Source: Trichoderma breve (lineage: Eukaryota; Ascomycota; Sordariomycetes; Hypocreales; Hypocreaceae). From it: DNA of 64,000 bases. The stretch spans positions 3,410,001-3,474,000 of the forward strand of contig NC_079234.1 in NCBI RefSeq assembly GCF_028502605.1. Reading direction: 5' to 3'. Shown here one piece after another: positions 1-9,834 of the stretch (the stretch's first letter is position 1; every line of letters begins with the position of its first letter). Both the position numbers and the translations under genes were made by a program. A model generated the notes under the pieces. That model saw nothing but the letters and a program-made list of their open reading frames with translations, was not told where the DNA came from and searched no databases.

Positions 1-1634
1 CCTCCTTGGCCGACATGCCCTCCTCATTGATATCACTGATGGTAAAGCGCAGAATCAGGGTCCAGATAAGACCGAGAACAATCTTGCGGTTGCCATCGAC
101 GACATCTTCAGCACCAATATTTGTCATCTGGATACCCCTCGACCTGATGAAGTCCAAAGACAGGTTGGCATTTTCGAATTTCTGAACTCGGAGCTTCGGC
201 CGGGAGGCATATCGACCGAGAGATTCGTGAGACAGGCATTCGAGCAAGTGAATCAACATAACCTAATAAATCATAGTTTCCGTGTTAATGTGAGACCTTC
301 TTGAGTTGACATGGGCCAAGAGGGGAAAAGAAGTAGGAGGAAGGGCGAGAAAAAAAATGGGAAAATAGCCAGCAGCATCGTGGTGTAGATAGGGTCAACT
401 TACACCATCGCTAAGGTCCGGCACCAAGTCCTTGACCTCAAGATTCCTGGCTACAATCTTTGTGTTAAGCCTAGGGAAGTCTTTGTCAGCATGTTACACA
501 AGGGGTTGGTTGAGAAACCTGTAATTCGGGTTTCCCCCTTCTTTTCCTTTGTGGAAGGCGGGCAGGCGGGTTGAAAGAAACATACCATTTGGTAAACGTC
601 TTTTCCTGGACCGTGATCCATCTCTGCTGCTCTGAAAGAGTCATCCTGTTGAGGAATTGTTCATGGACCCCTCGAATCGACGACGAATCGACTAGTACGT
701 CGGCAGCAGAGGCCTTGGACTCCGCTAGGGCGAGATCAGAGTCAGAGTCGGCTTGACTCTGGGTTTCTGCCGGGCGAGGTTGTCTGGAAAACTTTGCTGG
801 CTTGGGCGGTGGCTTTGGAGGACGGGAAAGCTTTGAGCGCGTTGGAGACTGGCTCAGGGCCTTGGTGCCCAATGACGAGCGACGCTTCTCTGACCGCTGG
901 AGTGCAGCAGTACCGGTAATACTACGAGTCTCCTCCTTGTCCCGCCCACTCCGCTGGGGGTCCGAAGCGCAGCGTGGCCGGGGTAGAGATAGAGAGAGGG
1001 GCGTTTGCAGGCGCTCAACTGGCAGCGACACGGACAGAGACACAGGCACAGGGTCAGCCTCAGCCTTGGCGGCACTGACAGGCGATGCGAGTCTGGAGAC
1101 GGCCGATGAGCTGACGGGAGAGCTTGGGGGCGTGCAGAGGCCCAGGGAGGTCAAGCAGGTGGATGAAGTGGTGGTGACGGTGGTGGTGGTAGCAGTGGCA
1201 GTCGTCGTAGTAGTACTATTACAAGTATTACTGGTGCTGGTGAGATGCTGGAGCTGCAGCTGGAGCTGGACCGATGCAGATGAAGCGGCGAGGTTGGTGT
1301 CGATATTTAGACCAGAGGGGCGCTGGGGTTGTAAACAAAATTCCGGGAACTGGTCCGCCAGCTCGACGTTGCCGGGCTGCAGCTCCTCCAACAGGCCTGT
1401 GGCGCCCGTTGTGCCGGCGGTTACTTGTGTGCTAACGCCGCTAATACCAGCGCTGCTGGTGGTGCTAATAACGGTGCTGCCAGTGGGCGTAGGCGCCATC
1501 TTCTTGGGCGTCTTTAGCGGCCCTGTGGCGCTCTGGCTCAGGCTGTAATAGGCCATGGCGAAGGAGGTGAGCAGCAGCAGTAGCACTACTAGTGGCAGCG
1601 GTAAAAGACGGTCGTCGTCGTGGTACCGGTACAT
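1..1634 (-). CDS. alpha-actinin, 5' part only (runs off left edge)
   Basis: Actin-filament cross-linker of the cortex and contractile ring; only the start of the first calponin-homology domain lies in the window. Exons on the minus strand: 586-1634, 404-470 and 1-262, with introns GTATGT..TAG and GTAAGT..TAG. The joined product reads WITVQEKTFTKWLNTK, then LEVKDLVPDLSDGVMLIHL and RIQMTNI-like CH1 motifs (RSRGIQMTNIGAEDVVDGNR), which is diagnostic of the alpha-actinin CH1 domain. The start is uncertain. The longest frame begins at ATG 1634 and gives a ~330-residue Ser/Thr/Pro-rich extension that opens with a hydrophobic Leu/Val stretch. An ATG at 644 (MTLSEQQRW) would give the length usual for the family. 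I favour the short or an intermediate start but cannot exclude the extension, which stays open for about 1 kb. Confidence 0.85.
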
Positions 1635-3214
1635 GTACAGGTACTTGGGATGGGGGGCAGAGTATCTTATCGATAGGACGGCCCAGCGGGTGGCTTTACT
1701 CTAAATTCAGCCAAGAACTCCAAAGAGAGAATATCAACAGATGGATATAGCAGTAGTATTAAGTAGTAGTATATAAGACTTGATGCTTTTTTATTTTTTG
1801 ATGCCTTTTTGTCTCTTTCTTCTTCTTCTACCACCAGGGCCTCGACTGTTATTATACTCTTTGGACAAGTACTTGTATGAGATGTATCAGAAACTTTTCT
1901 GGAGTTCCCTGCGGGCGAGCTTGACAGATGCTCCGTAACCACAGACGTGGCACCGTTAAAGCATCCTCGCCGTCTACGCGATTGGGTCCTCATGCGCGTC
2001 TCCACGCTGGCCGCATAAAAGCTGCGCCAGGCCAGTCCAGACAGGTCCGCCAACGCTCGGATCGAGGCGAAAAGGATGGGGACAAAGTTCGCCTCGTCCA
2101 CGACCCAACGAGCGTCCAGCTGGCATCGCGTTCCAACCACCTGAATTTCTCTCAAAGAGGTGAACCTACATGTACATGTACTCAAGCAACCCCAGAGCCG
2201 GCATGCTGCAGCTGCACCTCGATGCGTCGCGAAAACGGTGGATGGAACTCTACCTAGTACACACGCAAGGCCAGCAAATCGCCAGGCCTTCGTGGCGGGC
2301 GCCTCGTCTGTTCACTTGGCTGCACGAATCCTCGTTTCTGACCCATCTCATCCACTCTGCCATCTCGTGATTGCGCGGCCGTCGTTCGATGCTGCAGAAA
2401 CCGGTTCGGATCAGCTTTGCTGTCAATCGCGAGCATGGCATAGGCAATTCAACGTTACCGCGTTAAGCCTCAGCCGTGGTGATCATTAGCCATCAGTGGG
2501 ACCTCGTGGCTCTCGGCAGTCTTCCATCTTACAATGACTCTGGACGCTCATAATTGACCGCTTCATCCGTATCACTCACAGGCAAAGGACCGAAACAGCC
2601 AGAATAACAGACACGCCGGGCAGTGGCGAAAGCGCGTCTTCAAGGACTCAGCAAACACACCCCTATACCACGCAGACTGCCAACTCCTGGGGACGTGACA
2701 GGTCGTCTTTGATGCGATGCAGTCAAGGATATTTGCCGAAGCACCTTTTCCATTCAATATTGAGACACGTTGATATTGTTGTCTGACGGAACTAACAGGA
2801 TGCCAGTTGCCATGGAGGATCAAGAGCTGCATCCGTCGTACCGTACGGTCAACCGGTAGGCCCGTTGCCACTCTCGCTCGAAATGTCTCTCCGGTTTCTC
2901 CCACCGTTGTCGACTTGATGTGCCTCCATTCTGCAACTACCAGGATGTCTGCCTTGATTTTCACCCCGGGTTGTTGCTGTTGACGGCTTACTTTCGCTTC
3001 ATCGATTTCAGCTGTTGGCAGGGGACGATGTGTGGAGGTCTTGGCGGATTTTTGACATCTCATATCATGGAGTATCCAGACATATGGGAAACAATGCTGC
3101 TACTTCTGTATCTTCCACGTTGTGGGAGGATTGGCTGCTATTCTCACACTGTCTGTCCATGCACATTTACACGAGCGTCGATATATGGTGGAGAGTGTTG
3201 ATGAGATGGGGATT
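1635..3214. other. intergenic, alpha-actinin promoter side
   Basis: No gene I can support. It lies between the 5' end of the alpha-actinin gene and the 3' end of the GIY-YIG/Myb gene. It holds short TGTACATGTAC-type palindromes (about 1628-1640 and 2165-2182) and an A/T-rich patch near 1785-1800. Several frames are open for 60-170 codons on both strands, but none shows a recognisable domain. Confidence 0.5.
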
Positions 3215-4858
3215 CTATACCCCCAGAGAATCAAATTCGGTTTCCTTCTGAGCCTTTTTCCTGAGCTCCCCCATCTTGACATGGATTGCGCTTATTGATC
3301 GCTGAGGTAGAAGATGTTCGATACTTTTCGGCTTGGTTTTATTTTCCACGGCGTCTTGCAACAGCTTCACTTCTTCGTCATTCCATGGTGGAGCTTTCGG
3401 TTTGGTTGTCTGTCGTGATAATTTCCTGGATGCTTTTAGAATGCCCATTCGAATTCTCAAGGTTTGTGCAGGCATATCAGGAAAATAATCACGGGCAATA
3501 GTTCCGTAACCCATCCCCAATTCGCATTGTGCTTTCAAAAGTTCGTCTTCCTCAACGGTCCATATATGCTTTCGCGCAAGAAGCTCTTTCTCAGATGGCT
3601 GTCTCTCCTGTACACCAGCAATGGAATTTTCACTTTGCTTGTAATATGATAGATATGCGTAGCAGTCGCCACATCTCGCATTCTCCATCCAACCGCTGAA
3701 ATTAGCCCCTGGTTGTCTCAATGCTGCACATGCTGCGTTTCCACAAACATCAGCATTGCCTTCAGCTACCCATGCCTGGTGCTGCTTCCGCATCCCGCCA
3801 CTGCTACGAAATTTTCCATCTGGTCCTGGAGTGCGCTCCTTGCCATCTTTTGAAAATGCCGTATGGCAGGGTCCACAGCGTCGTGATCCTAGAGGATTTC
3901 CACGATCAACTAAACGGCAGGCGTTTCGCGCTTTCGAATATGGCCTGAGCTCTTGGCCACATACTGTGCAATAGAACGTTTGGTCTGCATGTTTGATCGC
4001 CGTCATTCCCTGGTGGATGGGCAGCGCTCCGTTGAGGCCGTCTCCTTCGATCACGGGCATATCGGATCGCTCTCTCATTTCGTCATAAAGCTCATAACAA
4101 CATGCTGGGTTGTGTGTTCTTGGACGTTCGCGTCTAACAAATGTACCCAGTAACGCCACAAACAATGTTTCGAGGAGTCCAATGTAAGGCCTCTCAACAA
4201 CATTATGATGAAAGATAGCTAAAACCCGAAGGTTGGCTTTGCATCCTGGTCGACAAAGCTCTTCATGGTGGCGCTGCTTTTTTTCACTGCTTTGCTTCGA
4301 TACTGCAGCGCGTTCATGCTTTGCCAGCCTCACACCACCACCACGATTATCCACCGAAGACCCAACGTATTTACCACGTCGAACAATTGTCCCAGATTCG
4401 TGGGCACCCTCTTGAATCTCAATGACATCTCTTCTTTCGGTTCCGTCAAAATATACCAGCCACAGCTTCTTGTCGGCTTCTGTTGGAAGTGGCATGGCTA
4501 AGAGGTCTTCAAAAGTTGGCTGCTCCATTCCTAGTGTGTGTTTGACATGCGACAGAGTGGCTTGCATCACAACATCAACAAGTACCTGAAGGTTTGTTGT
4601 TCGCATCAATGTGTAGAATTGTGTAACCATTGGCTGTTCCTCTCGGCTTAGTTTTTCGAATTCGGGATATGGGACTCTGGTTGGATAGTCCATGAGAACA
4701 CTGAGCGCTCCAGTAATTCTTTTTTGGAACCTTATCACGTTCATGTCGCTGGTAATTGTGAGATCATGTTGTAGAAGGCTGCTTGTCATCTCTTGCGTTT
4801 CTTGCTCCCAGAACTTTTTATCCTGAGCAGAATTTGGTGGAACTCTAGTTGCATCCAT
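3215..4858 (-). CDS. GIY-YIG-like / zinc-finger / Myb-SANT protein
   Basis: Single-exon protein of 547 residues from ATG 4858. I do not know a named orthologue. A GIY-YIG-nuclease-like region is visible: LVY near 134, KYVGSS at 163-168, an Arg/Lys/His-rich helix (RLAKHE, 177-182) and a Glu at 230 in LLETLFVALL, in the order and spacing expected of GIY, YIG, catalytic Arg and catalytic Glu. Next come two Cys4 clusters: C297/C300 with C328/C331, and C372/C377 with C396/C399. The second ends RCGDCYAYLSYYK, much like the second half of a GATA finger. The C-terminus carries two Myb/SANT-like helical repeats (IWTVEEDELL at 432 and PWNDEEVKLL at 491). The likely role is DNA binding, possibly with nuclease activity; this is inference. 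The neighbour downstream of its start is the U6 gene on the same strand. Confidence 0.75.
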   Translation of the reverse strand: MDATRVPPNSAQDKKFWEQETQEMTSSLLQHDLTITSDMNVIRFQKRITGALSVLMDYPTRVPYPEFEKLSREEQPMVTQFYTLMRTTNLQVLVDVVMQATLSHVKHTLGMEQPTFEDLLAMPLPTEADKKLWLVYFDGTERRDVIEIQEGAHESGTIVRRGKYVGSSVDNRGGGVRLAKHERAAVSKQSSEKKQRHHEELCRPGCKANLRVLAIFHHNVVERPYIGLLETLFVALLGTFVRRERPRTHNPACCYELYDEMRERSDMPVIEGDGLNGALPIHQGMTAIKHADQTFYCTVCGQELRPYSKARNACRLVDRGNPLGSRRCGPCHTAFSKDGKERTPGPDGKFRSSGGMRKQHQAWVAEGNADVCGNAACAALRQPGANFSGWMENARCGDCYAYLSYYKQSENSIAGVQERQPSEKELLARKHIWTVEEDELLKAQCELGMGYGTIARDYFPDMPAQTLRIRMGILKASRKLSRQTTKPKAPPWNDEEVKLLQDAVENKTKPKSIEHLLPQRSISAIHVKMGELRKKAQKETEFDSLGV

Positions 4859-5221
4859 TGTTTCCGTACCAGAGTGCCGGGCGTTTGTTGGAATGAGTTT
4901 GAAGTTTCGCTGTTGAAAAATTAGGCAAAAGGGATACTTTCCGTGCTTGACCGCAAATTAGGTAACAATTGTAAAAGAGGATACACAAGCAAAGTCGACG
5001 GGTTTTGCAATGATAGCATTCTGAATGAGAGCACACAATTTCATATTTAGACAGAATCTTGGGCATTGAGGTTGGAGATATGCACTCCTACGTTTTGCGT
5101 TTACTCGAAAACAGAATGGTTCTTTCTTCCTTTTCATTCCTCTTCTTCTTCTTCTTTTTGAAGTCTTTACAAGGGAAAAAAGAGATTGGGGGAAGGGGGG
5201 GAATCGTAAAATTGAAAAAGG
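4859..5221. other. short intergenic region before U6 3' end
   Basis: Holds the promoter of the GIY-YIG/Myb gene. A purine-rich stretch on the plus strand (5165-5230) runs into the U6 terminator. No coding signal was recognised. Confidence 0.5.
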
Positions 5222-5238
5222 AAAAAAAAAAAAAAAAA
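5222..5238 (-). terminator. RNA polymerase III terminator of U6
   Basis: A run of 17 T on the minus strand directly follows the 3' end of the U6 RNA (..AGAGAAGCTAAACA). This is the expected oligo-T stop signal for polymerase III and also supplies the 3' oligo-U of U6. Confidence 0.9.
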
Positions 5239-5461
5239 TGTTTAGCTTCTCTTTGATTGAGCGTGTCCTGCAGAATCCATTAGTATTCGGTTGACTGGAG
5301 CGAAGGTCCAGGGCGGTGGAACTTACATCCTTAGTGCAGGGGCCATGCTAATCTTCTCTGTCTGTTGTTTGCACCGTTAGCGATTCGAACTTGCGACCTC
5401 TCTAAACGGGAGCGGGGATACAACGTACATCGTTATAAATTGACCAAATGCCCGAAGGCGA
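5235..5461 (-). ncRNA. U6 spliceosomal snRNA, split by two introns
   Basis: U6 is the catalytic RNA of the spliceosome. Three minus-strand exons rebuild it. Exon 1 (5429 to about 5461) has the UUCG-capped 5' hairpin GCCTTCGGGC followed by ATTTGGTCAATTTATAACGAT. Exon 2 (5327-5361) is 35 nt, starts ACAGAGAAGATTAGCATGG and ends AAGGAT, so it holds the ACAGAGA box and AGC triad. Exon 3 (about 5235-5267) is GACACGCTCAATCAAAGAG plus the 3' end. Intron 1 (5362-5428, 67 nt) runs GTACGT..CAACAG with branch site GCTAAC. Intron 2 (5268-5326, 59 nt) runs GTAAGT..CTGCAG with branch-like TACTAAT. Splicing restores AACGAT-ACAGAG and AAGGAT-GACACGC exactly as in U6. A TATA element lies about 25 nt upstream and a T17 run follows. 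The exact 5' end is uncertain by about 4 nt. Confidence 0.95.
5381..5391 (-). promoter_or_regulatory. B-box-like element inside U6 intron 1
   Basis: The minus-strand sequence AGTTCGAATCG matches the tRNA-type internal promoter B box (consensus GGTTCGANTCC) at the core GTTCGAATC. It sits in intron 1 and touches the GCTAAC branch site (5376-5381). A B box within the U6 intron is known from Schizosaccharomyces, where it serves TFIIIC. Function here is inferred. Confidence 0.7.
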
Positions 5462-5480
5462 TATAGATTGCGATATTTTA

Positions 5481-5487
5481 ATATATA
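5481..5487 (-). promoter_or_regulatory. TATA box of U6
   Basis: TATATAT on the minus strand, within a longer A/T block TTATATATTAAAATAT (5473-5488), lies about 25 nt upstream of the U6 5' hairpin. This is the usual place for the TFIIIB-directing TATA of fungal U6 genes. Confidence 0.8.
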
Positions 5488-5489
5488 AC

Positions 5490-6217
5490 CCAACACTCTC
5501 TAGTGCAAAATTCCAAATAGCAGGATTTTTTTGACCATGCCACGAAAATGGGAAAAATGCCAGGAATTTCTTTTGCGATGGTAAAGTCGCAAAAGCGAAA
5601 CCGCATCATCCCTGCATTTTGCTTCCCTGCAACTTACCAGTGCACCTACCGCAGCAGCGCGACCTCTTCATACTGTCCGCTTTGGCAAATTCCGCGCAAG
5701 CACTGAGCAGAATCAAGTGGAGGAGAAAGAAGAGATAGAGAGGTTGCAAATTGCCTCTTCTCTGCCTTAGTACTTTGTTAGGGCTTCCTACCCTTTTAGT
5801 GTTTCGACAATGGCAGCAGCCAATTGGCATCTCCGTAGTAGGCAGGTAGAACCGACTCCTGACACTCTTATCGATAAAGACAAACCGCCATGGTTCGGCC
5901 ATGGATGACTTGCAGGTAACCTGGAATTGAGCGTCTGATTGAATTCTGTAAGGTTGTATAAGTGCAAATAGCTCTGGCTTCTTTGGCTTCTTTGGCCTCA
6001 GGCCTTGCGTGAACAAGTGAATTTCCCTTTTCCTTGTTTTGGTCACCCATGTCTCGATTCCACCGTTTATACGTAAACAAAAAAGATATCTTCATAAATG
6101 AAAACTTGATGTCTTATTTATTTGCATTGAAATCATTCATGTAATCAGTCGAATTATACATTTTGCAGACCCTATCATACAACATGAACCATGACGCCTC
6201 GCCTCTCCAATTCCCCT
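5490..6217. other. intergenic between U6 and bL19m 3' end
   Basis: About 0.7 kb with no supported gene. It would hold upstream U6 sequence and the 3' UTR of the mitochondrial ribosomal protein gene. Open frames of 75-146 codons on the minus strand show no recognisable family. Confidence 0.5.
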
Positions 6218-6944
6218 TTATCTCACCTGTCTTCCTCCACCCTGCTTCGCCTTGGATCTCAGCGCATATCTCTCCTTCTTCCAGGCAGACACCAAGTTAT
6301 CCACGCTACCCATGTCGTGCTTGGGCTTGCGCATAAACGTCAACCGCGCTCTCCTGGCCCTCTTGGGCTTGCGCCATATGATGTCGATACCCGTAACAGT
6401 CGGGCTGTAAATCTTGAACCACATCTCCACGCCGACCTTCATCATCTGGCCTCGTAGCAAGATGGCCGTGTCTACGCCACGCCTCCGCAGTTGGATGAAT
6501 GCTCCCGAAAAGGGTTCTCCGGCCTTGGTCGTCACCATGAGCACGTCGCCGACTTTAGCACTATCGGCGTGCTCTCGGGAAAAGAGCCTCGTCCTGGCGC
6601 CGGTCGGATCGAGACGGGCAATCTCCTGCTGTTTCAAGGCGGGCATCGGATCGGGATGGGTGGCTCGTGGTGAAGGGACCTGAGGCCATATCTGGAACTT
6701 TGCGACCTTTTGCTGCTCCATGTCTAGAATAGAAAAAAATTACCATTAGCAAAGCTGCCCGTCATTAAGGTCCTGATTCCCAAACAAAGATTGCCATACG
6801 TTGTCTCTGACTGAAGGCTGTTCTGGGGATGGAGGGGCTCGCAGCCTCTGTCGCCATGCACCGCTGCCACGATCTCTGGAATCTCGTCCTCCTCAAAGCC
6901 GCCTTCAGACAGCCCACCGGCTGCCTCGCAACAGCAGCATTCAT
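6218..6944 (-). CDS. IMG1: mitochondrial large-subunit ribosomal protein bL19m (Img1/MRPL19)
   Basis: Component of the mitochondrial 54S ribosomal subunit. Two exons: 6800-6944 and 6218-6723, giving 216 residues. The intron is GTATGG..TTCTAG with a GCTAAT branch-like site. The first exon starts MNAAVARQPVGCLKAALRR, an Arg/Ala-rich presequence for mitochondrial import. The body shows the bL19 fold: KVGDVLMVTTKAGEPFSG (GDVV..G..F.G), AFIQLRRRGVDTAILLRG, GVEMWFKIYSPTVTGIDII (G.GVE..FPL.SP.I..I), and a basic C-terminus KRARRARLTFMRKPKHD. The frame that starts at MEQQ (6721) is only exon 2; the true start is in exon 1. The gene is divergent from the next gene across about 257 bp, so the two probably share a promoter region. 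Confidence 0.92.
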
Positions 6945-7201
6945 CGTGATCGGAATTGGCGCCCGCCGGGGAGAAGAATTTGGCCGGTTGTTTGCGCTGG
7001 ATTCAATGTCGAGATTTGGGATCGGACGTTTCGCAAAAGCTCGAATGGGTCGAAAAGCAAAAGGCAATTCTCCGCCGTGATTGGCCCGGCGCCTCTTTTT
7101 CTCCGACCCACCCGACCATCTTGCGACTATGGCAATGGGCCTTTGCATGTACGAAGGAACTTTTTCCATTTCGTCGGTAATTGTTCGAAAAGCCCACCAA
7201 C

Positions 7202-8450
7202 ATGGCGACAATGTCAAATCAGTCGCTGAGGGCGGCTGTCCGGTCGGTTGGACGACTAAATGGACGGACGGCTCGGTCTACGGGCCTTGTGCAGAGGCAA
7301 TTCAGCACCTCGCCAGCACATGGTATGCAATCGGAAGAAGGGCTCTGAGCCTTGTAATCAAAAGATTCTAACTGGAAGCACACAAACAGGCGTCAGGGCT
7401 GTCTTCGCCGAGACGGAAAACACCGAAATGAACAAGATCCTCAACACCATCCAAGAAAACATCATCCTCCCCGCCTACCTCCCCGAGAAGCAGCGCAGGC
7501 TCGTCTTCGACCCCAAGATGAAGTCCTACCTCGAGCAAAACCCCATCATCATCGAGGTCGAGGGCCTCGAACACAAATTCTCCTCCATTGACCACTTCAC
7601 CGGCATCGAAAACTCAAAGACCATCCTCTCCGAGGCCCTCAGCAGCATGAAGAGCCAGGACGACTGGGCCAACCTGGGAACCCTCCTGGCGGGGTACAAG
7701 AAGGCGGGGATACGGCTCAAGGCAAACCACTGGGGGAAGATTGTGCGCATGGCGGGCAAGAGCGGCAACATCCACGCCGTCATTGAGTGCGCGAAGCAGT
7801 CCGAGAAGACGGGCCTCTTGTTCACTAACCGAGAGACGGTGGTCCGGGTGCTCTCTTACATCAACGAAAAGGTCAGCGGCAGCAATTGGGACGAGGCCGA
7901 GACGAAGCAGGCGCAGAAATGGGCGGACCAGGTCCTTGATCTTATCCAGCGCAGGGAACACACAGTCGAGGGCCAGCCTACACGAGAGAGACTACACTTT
8001 TCTCGCGTTGTACGTGGAATGACTCTGTTCACAAGGGCATCCGCCATCAAGGTCAAGCAGGCAGCGGGCGAAGCCGTCGAGCAGGACATTTTGCTCCTCA
8101 AGGACGAAGTCGAACTGCTCAACTCTCTGTGGAAAGACTCAACGAATGCCAACCTGGAGGAGGTGGCCGAATTCGCAAAGCTCAACCCTACACTGGAGAG
8201 AAACTCCAGCCCCAAGGGCGTCAAGATTCCCACTGCCCTGAACGGAAGCGCATACGTGCAGGTTTTGGCACAGAACATCAAGGGTATTGCGCTCGCGCGG
8301 GAGATTGTTGGAGAGGAGGCTCAGGCCCTTGCGCCGGTGGAAGTTGCTCTGGCCGACCATCTGCGGCACTTTGTTCAGACCAGCAAGAGCCCGACAAAAG
8401 GCTGGGACCAGGAATACTCAAAAATCGTCGGACAAGCACCCAAGTGGTAA
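7202..8450 (+). CDS. mitochondrial helical-repeat (PPR-like) protein, function unknown
   Basis: Two exons, 7202-7322 and 7390-8450 (intron GTATGC..ACAG), give 393 residues. The start ATG at 7202 opens a typical mitochondrial presequence: MATMSNQSLRAAVRSVG, several Arg, and RQFSTSPAH, a common cleavage-site context in fungi. The rest is soluble and mostly helical. WANLGTLLAGYKKAGIRLKANHWGKIVRMAGKSG-like repeats around residues 140-200 resemble pentatricopeptide helical hairpins. I do not recognise a named yeast orthologue. Mitochondrial location is inferred from the presequence and from the divergent pairing with the bL19m gene. A role in mitochondrial gene expression would fit but is not shown. 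A start at the downstream MNKI would lose the presequence. Confidence 0.85.
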
Positions 8451-8607
8451 ACTTCATTGTACAAAGTAGCAGAGAAGGAAAAGGGGGAAGGCGTCAGGAA
8501 ACAAATCAAGGACCACACAAAAAAGAGAAGAAAGAAAGGGATAAAGTCTATATATGTATGATATATACGTGTACAATATAAAAAAAACACAAATTCAATG
8601 AGAGAGC

Positions 8608-9834
8608 TCACGGCAGCACAATGTACTTTTCTAAATGCTTCGGAATAGCCCCCAAGAGCTTCTTCTCCCCCAGCCACTTGCGCGAGAACAAGCGGTCCGC
8701 ATACCGATACGCCCCATCGCACAGCATCGTCACCACGACGTGGCCCCGGCCCAGCTTCTCGGCGACCTCCTTGGCGGCGACGACGTTGAGCGCCGAGCTG
8801 GCGCCCAGGTATAGGCCTTCCTCGTCCAGGCAGCGGTACACCATCTCGATGCTCTTCTCGTCCGAGATGGTTAGTGATCCGTCCAGCAGGTCAATGTCCG
8901 GCGAAAGGTTGTCCGTGACGCGGCCCTGGCCGATGCCCTCGGTGATGCTGGAGCCCGTGCGCTCAATCAGCTTGCCGCCCGACGAGATGTACGAGTGCAA
9001 CACGCTTCCTGGAGGGTCGGCGAGGAAGCTCTTGACACGGCCGCCCGAGATGTCCTTGAGATAGCGCGTAGTTCCAGCAAGCGTGCCCGCAGTACCAGTG
9101 GCACATGTAAAGGCATCCACCTTGCCATTCGTCTGCGTCCAAATCTCCGGCCCCGTCGTCTCAATATGCGCCCGTCGATTCGCCGTATTATCAAACTGAT
9201 TCGTCCAAACAGCATTCTCCAACGCCTCAGCATGCCTCTTCGCCTGATGATTATAATTCTGCGGGTTGTCAAAGGCCACGGCGGGAACGGGATACACCTC
9301 GGCGCCCAGCAGCCGCAGCAGGTCAATCTTGCCCTGGGACTGCGTGTTGGGCATGTAGATGACCAGCTTGTAACCCCGCGAGCGGCAGACGTGCGCCAGG
9401 CCGATGCCCGTGTTGCCGGCGGTGCCCTCGACGACGGTGCCGCCGGGCTTGAGCAGGCCGCGCTCCTCGGCGTCCTTGACCACGTACAGGGCGGCGCGGT
9501 CCTTGACGGAGCCGCCGGGGTTCATGAACTCGGCCTTGCCCAGGACCTCGCAGCCGGTCTCCTCGGAGAGGCGGTTGAGGCGGATCAAAGGCGTGTTTCC
9601 AATGGCTGTGTATGCGATGGTTAGCCTCGAACATGTAACAGCAGCAACACCAGCCACAGCAACAGTGTCATATCAACATCACAGCACCATCTCATCTCAT
9701 CTCATCTCAAATCTCATACCTCCAGTCAACCCTCGTGCCACGCCCTGCGCCTTGGACACGGCCAGAGTATATGCGCTCGGCTCAGCAGCCTTGGCCGCCG
9801 CAACCGCCAGACGCCGCGTCGTGTGTCGGAACAT
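8608..9834 (-). CDS. cysteine synthase-like PLP enzyme, mitochondrial
   Basis: Fold-type II PLP enzyme of the O-acetylserine sulfhydrylase family (forms cysteine from O-acetylserine and sulfide). Two exons, 9720-9834 and 8608-9605, encode 370 residues. Exon 1 is an import presequence ([20 protein letters not shown]) and joins to [20 protein letters not shown]. The PLP lysine lies in [11 protein letters not shown]. The cofactor phosphate loop reads [11 protein letters not shown], and the substrate region reads [20 protein letters not shown]. The GTAGN and MPNTQSQ forms fit the fungal branch of yeast Ygr012w/Mcy1 and fission yeast cys12 better than the classical TSGN..MPxTMS enzyme, so the precise substrate is not certain. 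The frame upstream of TAIGN in exon 2 is intronic. The intron (9606-9719) starts with a GAGAT-type simple repeat. Confidence 0.92.
9683..9718. repeat. simple repeat ATCTC/GAGAT in an intron
   Basis: Four or five near-perfect copies of ATCTC on the plus strand lie just inside the 5' end of the cysteine synthase-like gene's intron. It is a microsatellite with no evident function. Confidence 0.8.

Noticed and set aside
802..1548. 248-codon plus-strand frame
   Set aside because: It is antisense to the low-complexity part of the alpha-actinin first exon; Val/Gly-rich translation comes from the complement of Thr/Ser repeats and shows no domain.
8625..9657. Cysteine synthase start at [12 protein letters not shown]
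   Set aside because: That segment is the end of an intron; the spliced exon 1 supplies a presequence and keeps the frame into [10 protein letters not shown].
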